NCBI GenBank assembly: GCA_951799425.1
Contig: OX637393.1
Span: 25,376,744-25,440,743, forward strand
Direction of reading: 5' to 3'
Source: Ilex aquifolium
Taxonomy: Eukaryota; Streptophyta; Magnoliopsida; Aquifoliales; Aquifoliaceae
Length of the DNA stretch: 64,000 bases
Shown piece by piece: positions 11,580 through 22,103 of the stretch. Numbering within the stretch: the stretch's first letter is position 1; the number at the start of each line of letters is the position of its first letter. The position numbers were made by a program, and so were the translations under genes. The notes under the pieces are model-generated. The model saw nothing but the letters and a program-made list of their open reading frames with translations, did not search any database and was not told where the DNA came from.

Positions 11580-14500
11580 CCATATATACATACATACATA
11601 TATACAAACATACATACGTACGTACGTACATGTAATCTATATATATATGTATGTATGTATACTTGATCTCAAGGATAACAATGGAGGTACCATATTAAAA
11701 TTTATAAATTTTTTGAGTGAAAATAATATAAAAAAGAGTTAGGGATCGATCTTCAAATGTTAGAACTGATTTCAAATAGAGAAATGTTATTTGAACCTTA
11801 TTTAGGGATCTAATGATGTACAACCATTGAATTGGTTGTGAGTTTTATCTAACATTGGAACTCACTAACTAATTCAATTATTACATTAAAGCTACATCAT
11901 TAGGTCCTCAAATAAGGTCCCTATAGCATTGCTCTTTCAAATGACCCAAGTTTGTTGTAATTTTATCTGATTGAGCTGAACATTACTTTTATCTTACAAT
12001 AACACCAACACAATAGCGATAAATAGTTTTTGATACCATAATCTTATACGAGATCTCATGCTATTTGAGTATCGGTGATACAAAAGGTGGCCTGCAAACC
12101 CCTGAGGACCACTGCATGGTAGCATGGCAGTGAATTATAAAAAGACCAAAACTACTTAAGGTAACGATTTTGGGCATGACAACTCCCATAGTGTGAGGGG
12201 CGGTGTGTACAAGGCCGGGGAACGAATTCAACCGCTCTATGGCTGACAGGCAATTACTAACGATTTTGGCTCCAATGAGAGTGGTGTAGAAATGCCATTG
12301 ATGCACAACAGTGTCTATGCATTCATGATTTCCACATGAGGCCGAAGAAACATGATACTTATTCTCTACATTAGATTGTGGTCTCTCAAGAAAATTGTAT
12401 AAACATGATACCTTCTTCTAATCGGAAAGGGAAAAAAAAATGCTCTACGTTAAATGAAACAAAAATAGATACAAATTTTCGAAAAGAAAAGAAATAAAAA
12501 CAGATACAGTGGAAGAGCACAAGAAAACAGTATTAATATGGTTCGGCTAGACCTTGTTTTTCTATGTTTGAAAATGGCCGGCCATGTAGAATTATGTTGG
12601 AATCATTAATTTTTACTTAGTTCAATATAGAACACTTGCTTGTTTTGCATAACGCTTATTGCTTCAAGATGTCATGCTTTTCATGTTCATAAGGATGGTT
12701 GCAGCCGAGGAGACTCAATTGTTTCAGTTTCCACTGAAACCAAAACAAATCAGTGGTGAAAAATTAATTTTTTCATATGTTATGGAATGTTTCGAGATTT
12801 CTTATCGAATGTTCTGGAATATTTCGAAATCAAAATTCTTATTTTTGTTTCTGTTTTAGAAAATGTTTTCGACCTAAACAAAGTTCGGTAAATTTTATAG
12901 TTAGCTTAGGCATTAGCTTCTCAAGTAGTGCGTCAACATTGCAACCATTGTTTGAACACAAGTCTTGTGTAACATTATTTTTCTTTTTCCTCTGTGGGTG
13001 CAGTGGGAAACCATGTTGCTCTCTCTGATGTTAGTGACGAAGTGGCAAAAGCATATAAAGATCAAGTTGATAATCAAGCCAAAGAGTTATTCCTTCCCTT
13101 TCGCTGCTTTTGCACTCGTAAGGATGTGAGTTTCCTCTCCTTTTTTTTTTTTTCCAATAAAAAGCATTTTTTATGTTTTCACTTTTCAGCCCATTTTCTC
13201 TTTCTAGAACAAATTAATTAATTCTATAAAAAATTGATTACAAGAAAAAAACAATTAATTCTCCATTTGGTGACCTTTGTTATGAAAAGAAATTGGTTAA
13301 CAATATAAAAGTATGTTTGGTTATTAATTTAATAATCTAAATGCATCATAATATATGCGTTTGATAAACTTATATACATGAACATATATATTCCTGTATG
13401 CACAATTAAGGTTAGAGCAAAAGAACAGGCCTGAACAAACAAGAAATGCAACTTAAAAAGGTACCTTAAGAATGGTACCTATTTTTTGAAAAGTTAGAGA
13501 AAATTAAGTTTTAAAAGGGAGTACGGGACATTTTGACTCATTATCGTTGCAATTTTTAACTTTAGACGTGTGATTATTATGCTCCGTTTAGTAGGAATGA
13601 TGGAAGTAGGAGAGATGGAAAGTATGAAAGATACATTTTCTATCTTTCAAGGAAGGAAAGTATGAATGATACACTTTCATTCATTTGTGTTTGGTTGGAT
13701 AGATGGAAAATAAAAATAATTAATTTTTATTTTTTTTATGCTGGCTAAGATTAGGGGTGACAATCAAGTCATATCGTGTCAGATTTGTGCTGCATCATTA
13801 CGGGTTCGTGTCGAGTTATAATCAAGTTCGTGTCGAGTTCGAGTCGTGTCATCGTGTTGAGTCGAAAATTTTCACCCCTAACTAAGATGGAAATTTTTTT
13901 TTTTTTTAATTTAAATTTTTTATTTTTAAATTTTTTAAAAGATATATATAAATACATATTTTAAAGTATAAATAATATATGTATATATCAAAAGATATAT
14001 AGACAAATAAGATACATCTCAACACAAATAATTAAATTTTCATCCACTTTCCTTCCGATTTTGGAGGGATTGATTTTGGTGAGTTTGAAGAAAAGTTAAT
14101 CTATCCACTTTTTCATCCTTCCTATTTTCCTTCCTTAGCAAACATGATGTTTTATTTATCCATCCAACTTTTCATCCTTCCATTTTTTCATCATACCAAA
14201 CGAGCATTAGTTGTAGTCAAAAAACAAAAAAAAAAAATTGCACTTTAGTCCATAGTACAAAAGGAGTTGTTCAAATAATTTTTTGAGCACAGATGATTAA
14301 ATGCAACTTCACCAGACCACAAAAGACTAAAATGCAATTTACCATTTAAATATTTGTCAAATGTTTCCCTTCCCGTATCAAGATAACTTATCCACCATCC
14401 TTCAAAAAAGTAAGTAAATGAGGTAAAAGAGAGAAAGAAACATAAGAAAAAATAAGCTCCAAAAATTTCGAGGTAAAATGCAACCCAATTTAACTTCATA

Positions 14501-17500
14501 CGCTATTGAAACCATTCTACACGAGTATGATCAAAAGAAGCTAATCCGATTCCATGACACTCATTGTTGGTTTTCTTCTACTGTGCATGGTTGGATTTTG
14601 AAACAGATACAAGTTAACGAAGTCCTGCTTGAAGACATGGATGTAGCGAAGGCCATATGTGAATATGTAAAAGTCTCTTTGATTGAGAATTTGGTAGTTG
14701 GTGCCACCTCAAGGAATGGCTTTGTCAGGTATAATACTTGCATGTTTTCTAGTTTACCTGCACTTCCACCATCAAAATGAACAACCAGTTCTTGCTTGTA
14801 ACCAGATAAAAACACAGCTCTATACCTACACGTGGTTTCATTCACAAATACACAAATCTCTTTATACTTTGAAAAGCTGCATAATCCCCTATAGTTTTGA
14901 ACTAAACTGGCACCCTAAAGAATTTTGTTAAAAATTAACAATTAAAGGTCTATATATATATATATATTTGGTCATGAAAGGTCAATATTCAATAGTTAGA
15001 AAACTCACATATACTTCCCTGTATAAAATAAACCAATCTCTTTTTCTCTCTTCCTTTTCTGTGCATTAAGTACATTTTCCAATTTGTATAACATTTTCAG
15101 AAAGAAAAACGAGCGGGAAAAAAAAAAAAGATGAACAATACTTGTACATGGAAAAATCCTCATACCTTAAATTGATGATTATGGATTCTAGATATCCTTG
15201 AGAAAGCTAACAAAAAGGCTCTTCTCCTACAAAATGAATAAGCTGTCAGGGATCGGAGGATAGACCGATCGGAGGCACTACAATGCCTAAGTCAATAAGG
15301 GCTCTCAAAACAAATAAACAGATTTTGCACGAAAAAGAGTGCATACATTATACAATGTGGCACACCTGTTTTTTAGCCAAATCTTCTCTAATTAGTGCAA
15401 GAATCTTTTCTGTTTTCCTTTCTTATTCATTAATTCTTTAGGTCACATGTTTCTAATGTGTATTTACCATTTAGGCAATTTTTTTATTGACTGTCTAACA
15501 TATTTTTCGAGATAGACTAGCCATATATCCATTTAGTTTTACAATTCAACTGTATAGGCTTCGTCTCATCAATGAAAATACGCAAGAAATGTGTAGAACT
15601 TTTGAACTTTTTTTCCCAAATTCCAAGCCTTTTACAATCCTAGACCCTAATTAATTTCTAAATATCTTGACAGTGATTCTTTATTTTGAGGCTACTGCTA
15701 AGAACTTGAATGCAGCCTTGATTCCAGGTCTTGACTGAAATGGATGCAAAACTAAAACTCGTCATGAACAGACATAAAAGATACCCATACCCATGCCAAA
15801 CAGATAAACCTCCAAATAACTAAATAAGTAAAATTCATGATCCCATAGGTCACTAGCACTGTGCTTAGCACCTGAGTTTGGAGGTATGACAGCTCTTAAC
15901 AAATTGCACTCTGCCATGCCACCTTTTCCATTAAATACCTATCATGGATCAATGGGACTGGGGACATGCTATATACATAATATTTAGACACGAACACACG
16001 CACATGCACGAAGTAAGTAAGTCACAATTAACGTTTATCTCTTACTTATGAACTATTTGACTCAGAACATTCAAGACTGTAGATGTTCCCAGCAGTATTT
16101 CAAAAGGGGCACCAGAGTTCTGCACCGTCCATGTCATCTCCAAAGGAAAAATAGCATCAGTACGGTCTGCCTCCATTCCAGTTCCAAACCATCCTACCGT
16201 TGGCCTATTGCAGAAGCAACTCAACAACATTCCCAGTCAAACTGATGCGGGTCTCATGCAAGGCAACACCGCAAGAGGTCTGCTTCTCTTATCCTTTCAG
16301 CATACTCGTTTCCACCTTTGGATTTGTATCATTGCTAACAAAAACTTCTCTGATCACATTTCAGCAGCTGGAGCACCTGAGAGAGCACCTGAGAGGGCAC
16401 CCGAGAGGGCACCATTGACTTATCGTAACCTAAACGATGACATGGAGATCAAGTAAGTGATATATTCAAGCAACCCACAAAAGGAAATATATATATATAT
16501 ATATACAGAGTACATATACCACACATTTTTAACTCCCAAGTTGGGACACTGCAACTTATTTATTCTGGTTATATTCCTCACATATTTAATATACCCTAGA
16601 GTTCATCATTCATAAGATTTTTAGTGAGAGAATTTTGGCTTTTACTGTGTATAATATATTATAAGATTTTAAAATAATTATTTACCTTAAGATGCTTTGT
16701 CATTATACTCAGAGAGGCATTGCCTAAGCCATAGACCAACACTAAACAAAATACCAACAATGGTAGTCTGTATTTTACTATACACGATATGATAAATACA
16801 ATATTTTTTGATGTAGGAACAAAACCATATATTTTGTGTAAGTGTATCGCTACATAAGGTATCATATTATACACAATATGTGTTGTATGATACTATTCGA
16901 TATATGATACATTACAATACGCGCATAAATGTTCCAAAAGGAGAAAATAACAAAAAGAAAAAGAAAGATAAATGTCCAAGGAAATTCGTACATATATATT
17001 TTAATTTTGTTGACTCATTCAATCATTTTTAGTCTTTCAGAAATATTTGTCAAATAAGAGAACTAAGGGTTCGTTTGGTTAGAAAAGAAGAAAAAAAAAA
17101 AAGATAGAAAGTGAAAATGATAAAAAATAAAGTAAAAGAAAAGAAATTAAAAGTGAATTTCAAGATGAAAATGTGATTCATAGGACTATAAAAATGGATT
17201 GTCTTGAATTTTGCTACTCTACGAATTCTTATATAAATGAATTATACTGTCAACTTGAATTATAAAGTTTTGTTTTGGAACTTGGAGCCTTTTTTAATCT
17301 TGTATGGAGTTTAGGTTGAAGTATTATTAATGTCATTTTGAAACAATATATATATGAGATTAAATTATTTACGGTCAGCCTTGAAACCAATTGTTTATCA
17401 ACAGCCAATCAAAATTTGACAGCTATACAAACTTATTGAGAATACTCAACATTGGTTTGTGTATTGGTATAGTTGTCAAATTTTGATTGATTGTCTATAA

Positions 17501-17551
17501 ACAACTGGTTTACAGGCTGACAGTAAAGAATTTAATCTCTCTCTCCCTCTG

Positions 17552-17583
<32 letters not shown>

Positions 17584-20500
17584 TACATGATATGTTGCGG
17601 TACACTATTTTAAGATAAATAATACACACTTCGATAACAACCCCAGTGCTAATTGAAAGAATTAATCTAACTATATGATTTGCAGAAGCATGGAAAGAAA
17701 ATTACTTACCACAAAAAAACCATGGAAGGCAAGATAATTACAACAGGACTGATCTGATAAGTGATAACCATTGCCACAGGTCACCATTTACAAGAATTAA
17801 AGCTTCAAACAGATCATACGGAGAGCTCTCAATGCCTGATACAGACATATCATTCGTGTCATCCAGCAGGCCAGGCACTGATCGTGTGTTCCCCTTTTTC
17901 TCTGGAGCTCAAGAAATGGCTATCGCCCCTCGGCTTTCAAGCGGCTCAGATGCCAGTACTAGAGTAAGCTTCGGGTCACCATTCTCAGCAACCAGATCAT
18001 CTGATGGAAATAACATGTATGGCAGCTTCTCAACGAGTTCACAAGAAAGCACGAGTATGCCGTGGTCATCATCACAGAACCTGGTATGCACATGAAATTC
18101 CACAACATATAATTGTCAACGGTTCAGAACCAATTATTTTACACATTGTAAGAATGGGCATGAAATATAATGTCCTGGCAAAATCGAAGTAAAGTAGGAA
18201 AACAACTATAAATACAATGCTACCAAATTCTGGAACTATCCAAGTGTATGCAACCCCTCTGCCCTTTTTTTTTTCCTCTCCTTTTCTCTGTCCAATACTA
18301 TTTGACGTAATGACATTGAGTTGACTCCCCAAAGAACCTCAGTTGAGAAGTATTTGTAACATATGGAAGTTTTTATATATACTAAATATTAAAAAACAAA
18401 AAACAAAAGTTCAGAATTCCTAACCTAGTGTCAAATCAATCCATTACAGATAGTGGGATAGACAAACAAAAAAGAGAAAGGAAGTACTGATTTCATATAT
18501 ATTTTTTGTGATGCCTAGTATTAATACACAATTATCTTCTCTAAGATACATTCTGCAACCTCAATGAAAAGTTGCCTACAATATTTCAATTTCTCCTTAA
18601 CTGCATTACGAATTTATGATGTTAAGACCATTGTTGCATCACTAACCAGCAGCCTAATTTTGGCATCACATTTGGCTTACAATGTTGCACCTGGTGTAGG
18701 ATTTTAACAGTACATAGTAAAATACACACTGCAGTTTTAGTTGATTATCCCATTCTTCAGGAACTGTAAATTTCCCTCAAAGCTGCCTAACACTAAAAAG
18801 TGTAGCTTCAAAACTCATGCATGATCATAAGAATTCCCACAGCGGGATGTGTTGAAACTCAACAGCAGGGATTGAGTGCAGAACCATTGCACTAAATGCT
18901 TTCTCAAACGTATAGGATGATGTGGAATCTGAGATGAGGAGGCTTAAGCAAGAGCTCAAGCAGACCATGGACCTGTACAGCACAGCCTGCAAAGAAGCAT
19001 TCTCAGCAAAACAGAAGGTACTGGGTTAAGGTTCAAAGTCTTGATTTGCAACTATTTGGTCTTCCATCACAATATATGGATAAGAAGATAAAGACATATA
19101 CATACATTTAAGCCAAGAAATTTACAAGAAAAAATGTAATATCACATATTAACCATCAATTTTAAGCATCCAAAGCAAAAATCAGTTTAAGTTATAAATT
19201 TGTGTACAGGCATTGGAACTTCATCGTTGGAAAATGGAAGAACAACAGAGATTAGAAGAGGCACGGCTAGCTGAGGAAGCAGCATTGGCGATTGCAGAGA
19301 AAGAGAAAGCAAAGTGTAGAGCAGCCATTGAGGCAGCTGAAGCAGCTCAGAGGATTGCCGAACTCGAAGCACAAAAAAGAATCAATGCAGAAATGAAAGC
19401 ACTCAAAGAAGCAGAAGAGAAAAAGAAGGTACTGGATGTGCTAGCAAAAAATGATGTTAGATATCGCAAATATTCAATTGAGGAGATTGAAAGAGCAACA
19501 GAATACTTTGTGGAGTCCCGCAAAATCGGGGAAGGAGGCTATGGGCCAGTATACAAGTGTTGTTTGGATCATACATCAGTTGCAATAAAAGTTCTTCGTC
19601 CAGATGCAGCTCAAGGAAGGTCACAGTTTCAGCAAGAGGTGTGTACTTACTGTGCTCCAACTAAATTACAGAACTCAATCCTTATATATCACTTCCATAA
19701 CTGGCAATGTAATATATAAGATAATAAGATCACTAATACAACTTGGTAGGCTCATAAAGTAAAGGATCCAAAATCAATTATTAAATTAAATAGACAATAC
19801 TTAGACCTTCTATTCTAGAAGATCCTTATATATGAGACCGAGATTTGAGCTTCACCTTAATATTCCACGTAATCAAGATTAGAAATTACTTCAAATGCAA
19901 CAACCAGTCCAGTGCCTATGTGGAGCCCTAATGGTAAGACAACTCAACAAGACACTTTTCTCCAACTATTTGTGGTTGGCCACAGGAACCCTCTTTCTCC
20001 ATTGTGCTTCCCAATGGTAAGACTCAGGCAGCAAATAATATCTCGGATCCAACCATTGTTATGGTCTAAATAATATAGGATATTCTACATTAACTACACC
20101 CAAAAAGCACAATTTTTTACTTACAATCTTTTCGACCGTTCTGAATTCTGATGCAGGTTGAAGTTCTAAGCTGCATACGACATCCCAACATGGTTCTCCT
20201 CCTGGGAGCCTGCCCAGAGTACGGGTGCCTAGTCTATGAATACATGGCCAATGGGAGCTTAGAAGATCGTCTCTTCCGACGAGGAAACTCTCCGGTGCTT
20301 CCTTGGCAACTAAGATTCCGTATAGCTGCAGAGATTGGCACTGGCCTCCTTTTCCTCCACCAGACCAAGCCAGAGCCCCTAGTGCATCGTGACCTGAAAC
20401 CAGGCAACATTTTGCTTGACCGTAACTATGTCAGCAAGATTAGCGATGTTGGCTTAGCCAGGCTCGTCCCTCCATCTGTAGCCGACACTGTAACCCAATA

Positions 20501-21351
20501 TCGCATGACATCAACAGCTGGAACTTTCTGCTACATAGATCCAGAGTATCAGCAGACAGGTATGCTTGGAATAAAGTCTGATGTTTACTCACTTGGGATC
20601 ATGCTTCTCCAAATAGTTACAGCCAAACCCCCCATGGGTTTGACTCATCATGTTGAGCGAGCAATTGAGAAGGGAACTTTTGCTGAAATGCTCGATCCGG
20701 CAGTTACTGATTGGCCAGTCGAAGAAGCAACCAAGTTTGCCACCCTAGCTCTTAAATGTGCAGAGCTGAGGCGCAAAGACAGACCAGATCTTGGGGCTGT
20801 TGTGTTACCTGAGCTTAACAGGTTGAGAGAACTGGCTGAAGAAACTATGCCGAGGATCACAATGGGTGCCAGTCCAGGAACCTCCCCAAGTCAGAGCCAA
20901 GTTTCCACCTCTCATGTGAGTTGATAATATGCACAGACTAGGCTGACATTGGCTTTTAATTTTTCACAACAGCTGTCCACGTTTTTCTTTTTTGATAAGG
21001 TTTGAAGTTCAGGCAAACATATACTAAAAATGCTTGTAGGGAAGGTAAAAAATATAACCATGGCAAAAAACAATCTCTAAGATTTAATCATCACTTGCAC
21101 CAAAAGATTTTTAAATAAGAGTCTTTTCTGGCCCTGCTAATACATACATCAAGTAAATTTTTGGGGTATTTTTGCAGGTAATTTTTTTAAGATTCATCAT
21201 CACTTGCACCAAAAAGATTTAAATAAGAATCTTTTCTGGCCCCGATAATACATAAATCAAGCAAATTTTTGGTGTATTTTTGCAGGTATACACTGGATAT
21301 GAAAGTTCACGGAGCCGCCCCAGTGCATTATATATGTCAGAAAGAAGATGA
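11359..21351 (+). CDS. Receptor-like cytoplasmic kinase with USP-like N-terminus, lacking a U-box (RLCK-IX type)
   Basis: Nine-exon model: 11359-11533, 13004-13125, 14607-14728, 16066-16452, 17780-18083, 18916-19017, 19210-19638, 20157-20915, 21286-21351; all introns are GT-AG and all phases match, giving 821 residues. Order: USP-like adenine-nucleotide-binding fold (about 15-165, starting VTVAIDKDKGSQYALKWAVD), Ser-rich linker, charged coiled coil (about 371-480, rich in Glu/Ala/Lys), kinase domain (about 505-770), short tail. Kinase signs: GEGGYGPVYK loop, VAIK lysine (~531), HRDLKPGN (~624-631), GTFCYIDPEYQQTG activation segment. The magnesium motif is DVG instead of DFG, which I recall as usual in this subfamily. 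Relatives with a C-terminal U-box are E3 ligases; this protein ends without one, like Arabidopsis At1g78940 and At1g16760. Likely a cytosolic Ser/Thr kinase; substrate unknown. The start at 11359 fits family length; 11374 is also possible. Confidence 0.88.
11540..11660 (+). repeat. Compound microsatellite in intron 1
   Basis: (CT)n, (CA)n, then TA/CATA and TATG/TACG runs just downstream of the exon 1 donor. Likely length-variable between individuals. Confidence 0.9.
11779..11934. mobile_element. hAT-type MITE in intron 1
   Basis: About 44-bp imperfect terminal inverted repeats (left GAGAAATGTTAT..., right, reversed, GAGCAATGCTAT...) enclose 156 bp. TTTCAAAT at 11770-11777 and at 11935-11942 forms an 8-bp TSD, the hAT hallmark, with one unpaired base at the left edge. 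It is too short to encode a transposase. Confidence 0.75.
12155..12273 (-). pseudogene. Plastid 16S rRNA fragment (NUPT) in intron 1
   Basis: Read on the minus strand this is the 3' minor domain of chloroplast-type 16S rRNA. Plus-strand landmarks are CTTAAGGTAACG, GGGCGGTGTGTACAAGGCC, GGGGAACGAATTCA and CTATGGCTGACAGGCAATTA. It differs from the conserved rRNA at many sites, often in the C-to-T/G-to-A direction, as expected for decayed methylated nuclear DNA, so it is a transferred plastid fragment and not a working rRNA. The ends are approximate. Confidence 0.85.
13004..13125 (+). CDS. Kinase gene exon 2
   Basis: Entered after GGGTGCAG; its first two bases complete an ATG codon with exon 1. 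It encodes GNHVALSDVSDEVAKAYKDQ and LFLPFRCFCTRKD, the middle of the USP-like domain, and ends in phase 0 at a GTGAGT donor. Confidence 0.85.
13580..14206. mobile_element. PIF/Harbinger-like MITE in intron 2
   Basis: Inverted ends TGCTCCGTTTAGTAGGAATG (left) and, reversed, TGCTCCGTTTGGTATGATGA (right) are flanked by TTA on both sides (13577-13579, 14207-14209). A 3-bp TTA duplication fits PIF/Harbinger. The body is 627 bp including a nested MITE at 13752-13881; there is no transposase. Confidence 0.75.
13752..13881. mobile_element. MITE nested inside the intron 2 MITE
   Basis: 130 bp with ends TAGGGGTGAC and TTCACCCCTAA, flanked by CTAAGAT at 13745-13751 and 13882-13888 (7-bp TSD). It inserted after the outer element. 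A worn relative of the same family is visible at about 30244-30450. Confidence 0.8.
14607..14728 (+). CDS. Kinase gene exon 3
   Basis: It starts after GAAACAG and encodes IQVNEVLLEDMDVAKAICEY and LIENLVVGATSRNGFVR. The VVGA/SS motif is the C-terminal strand and nucleotide-loop region of plant USP-like domains. It ends in phase 2. Confidence 0.88.
14729..16065. other. Intron 3
   Basis: AT-rich, with a (TA)n run near 14952-14967. I see no nested gene or element with clear ends. Confidence 0.6.
16066..16452 (+). CDS. Kinase gene exon 4, with an optional in-frame segment
   Basis: It completes the USP-like domain (TFKTVDVPSSISKGAPEFCT, VHVISKGKIASVRSAS) and runs into the linker. The segment 16278-16364 (87 bp, 29 codons) begins GT, ends TTTCAG and reads as hydrophobic sequence unlike its surroundings. 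It may be a small intron whose removal keeps the frame, or exonic. Three tandem APER units follow (about 16375-16410). The exon ends before GTAAGT. Confidence 0.75.
17356..17539. mobile_element. MITE-like inverted repeat in intron 4
   Basis: Arms of at least 65 bp start GAGATTAAATTATTTACGGT on the left and, reversed, GAGATTAAATTCTTTACTGT on the right, around a short loop. I found no clear TSD, so the superfamily stays open. Confidence 0.65.
17780..18083 (+). CDS. Kinase gene exon 5
   Basis: It encodes the Ser-rich linker between the USP-like and kinase parts: KSPFTRI..., then MPDTDISFVSSSRPGTDRVF, then many Ser/Thr. The motif DISFVSS-RPS/GTD is, from memory, typical of this kinase group. It may hold regulatory phosphosites, which is inference. 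Confidence 0.85.
18916..19017 (+). CDS. Kinase gene exon 6
   Basis: 34 codons, DDVESEMRRLKQELKQTMDL and YSTACKEAFSAKQK, starting the coiled coil. Both splice phases are 0. Confidence 0.88.
19210..19638 (+). CDS. Kinase gene exon 7
   Basis: It carries most of the Glu/Ala/Lys coiled coil (LEEARLAEEAALAIAEKEKA) and the start of the kinase domain: YSIEEIERATEYF, the glycine loop and the VAIKVL lysine, to SQFQQE. It ends in phase 0 before GTGTGT. Confidence 0.92.
20157..20915 (+). CDS. Kinase gene exon 8
   Basis: It encodes the remaining kinase domain from VEVLSCIRHPNMVLLLGACP through HRDLKPGN, SDVGLAR, the GTFCYIDPEY activation segment, SDVYSLGIMLLQ and the C-lobe to about 20830. If intron 8 is retained, translation stops at once at 20922-20924 (HVS then stop). 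Confidence 0.95.
21079..21288 (+). repeat. Tandem duplication of the intron 8 acceptor region
   Basis: Copies at 21079-21180 and 21189-21288 are about 90% alike by eye and each ends in TTTTTGCAG|GTA. The intron therefore holds two acceptors 108 bp apart (exon start at 21178 or 21286). The downstream one leads to the family-like tail; the upstream one gives a different short tail. Confidence 0.85.
21286..21351 (+). CDS. Kinase gene exon 9 (C-terminal tail)
   Basis: It encodes VYTGYESSRSRPSALYMSER R and a TGA stop. The fit of frame and the family-like tail make this the favoured terminal exon. No U-box follows. Confidence 0.7.
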   Translation, partial: VYTGYESSRSRPSALYMSERR

Positions 21352-22067
21352 ATTATTGACTGAGAAGCATATAGGATTTTGAAAACAAAGGACGAGAATA
21401 GGATTCAAGGAATCAGGTTAAGAACTAAAGATTAATGGAAGTTCGTTTCATTTCTTTGATTCTTACAGCAAGTATACTAAAGTTAGTCCATGAGCATAAA
21501 TGCAGACTGATTCGCTGGCCTCGTCAAGCACACTGCTATTTTCTATTTGTTCAGATGAAAATAAGATTCATGTAGTAAAATTTTACTCATGAATTTTCTG
21601 GAAACATAGTTCATTGTCTTGATGAGCTTGAACTCTCAAGTGTTAGTAACAATCCTTGCTGACTAAAAAATAATGTAAGACATTCATGCTTTGCGGACCT
21701 GGCAAAGGATTGTGTCACTAGAAGGCAAGAATGAAATGAGGAACTAGACACTTCATCCTTCTCTCAGTTATTCAATTGAAGAAAATGGGGTATGAAAAGA
21801 ACAGTCAAGAAGAATTCAGAGCAAAACAAAAAAAAAAGAATTCAGAGCAATATCTCAAATTATATGAGAACTGCAAAAAAATGAAAAAAGTTGGTATAGA
21901 GAGGAAGAAATTAGCAGGCTAGGTTACACTTTTTTTTTGGTTAAACGAATAATAAAATGCAAAAAAAATGTGCAATTGCAGGACAGCACATTCTTAAAAG
22001 AAGAAAAAAGAAAACGAGACAAAAAAAAAACAAATAAAAAGAAACTAAAAATGGGTATAACCTATGA
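21352..22067. other. 3' flank of the kinase gene
   Basis: It presumably includes the 3' UTR. A-rich from 21820, with no recognised gene, terminator or element. Confidence 0.5.
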
Positions 22068-22103
22068 TTAATATATTTTTGGGTATACCCAAAAATATAT
22101 TAA
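22068..22103. repeat. Perfect 36-bp palindrome
   Basis: Each half is 18 bases (TTAATATATTTTTGGGTA and its exact complement), with no loop. It could be a tiny element remnant or an accidental palindrome. Confidence 0.85.

Noticed and set aside
12061-12306. 81-codon minus-strand frame
   Set aside because: It overlaps the plastid 16S fragment and is a chance reading of it.
17050-17130. GGTTCGTTTGGTTAGAAAAG as a MITE end
   Set aside because: Only one side resembles an element end; no partner or TSD.
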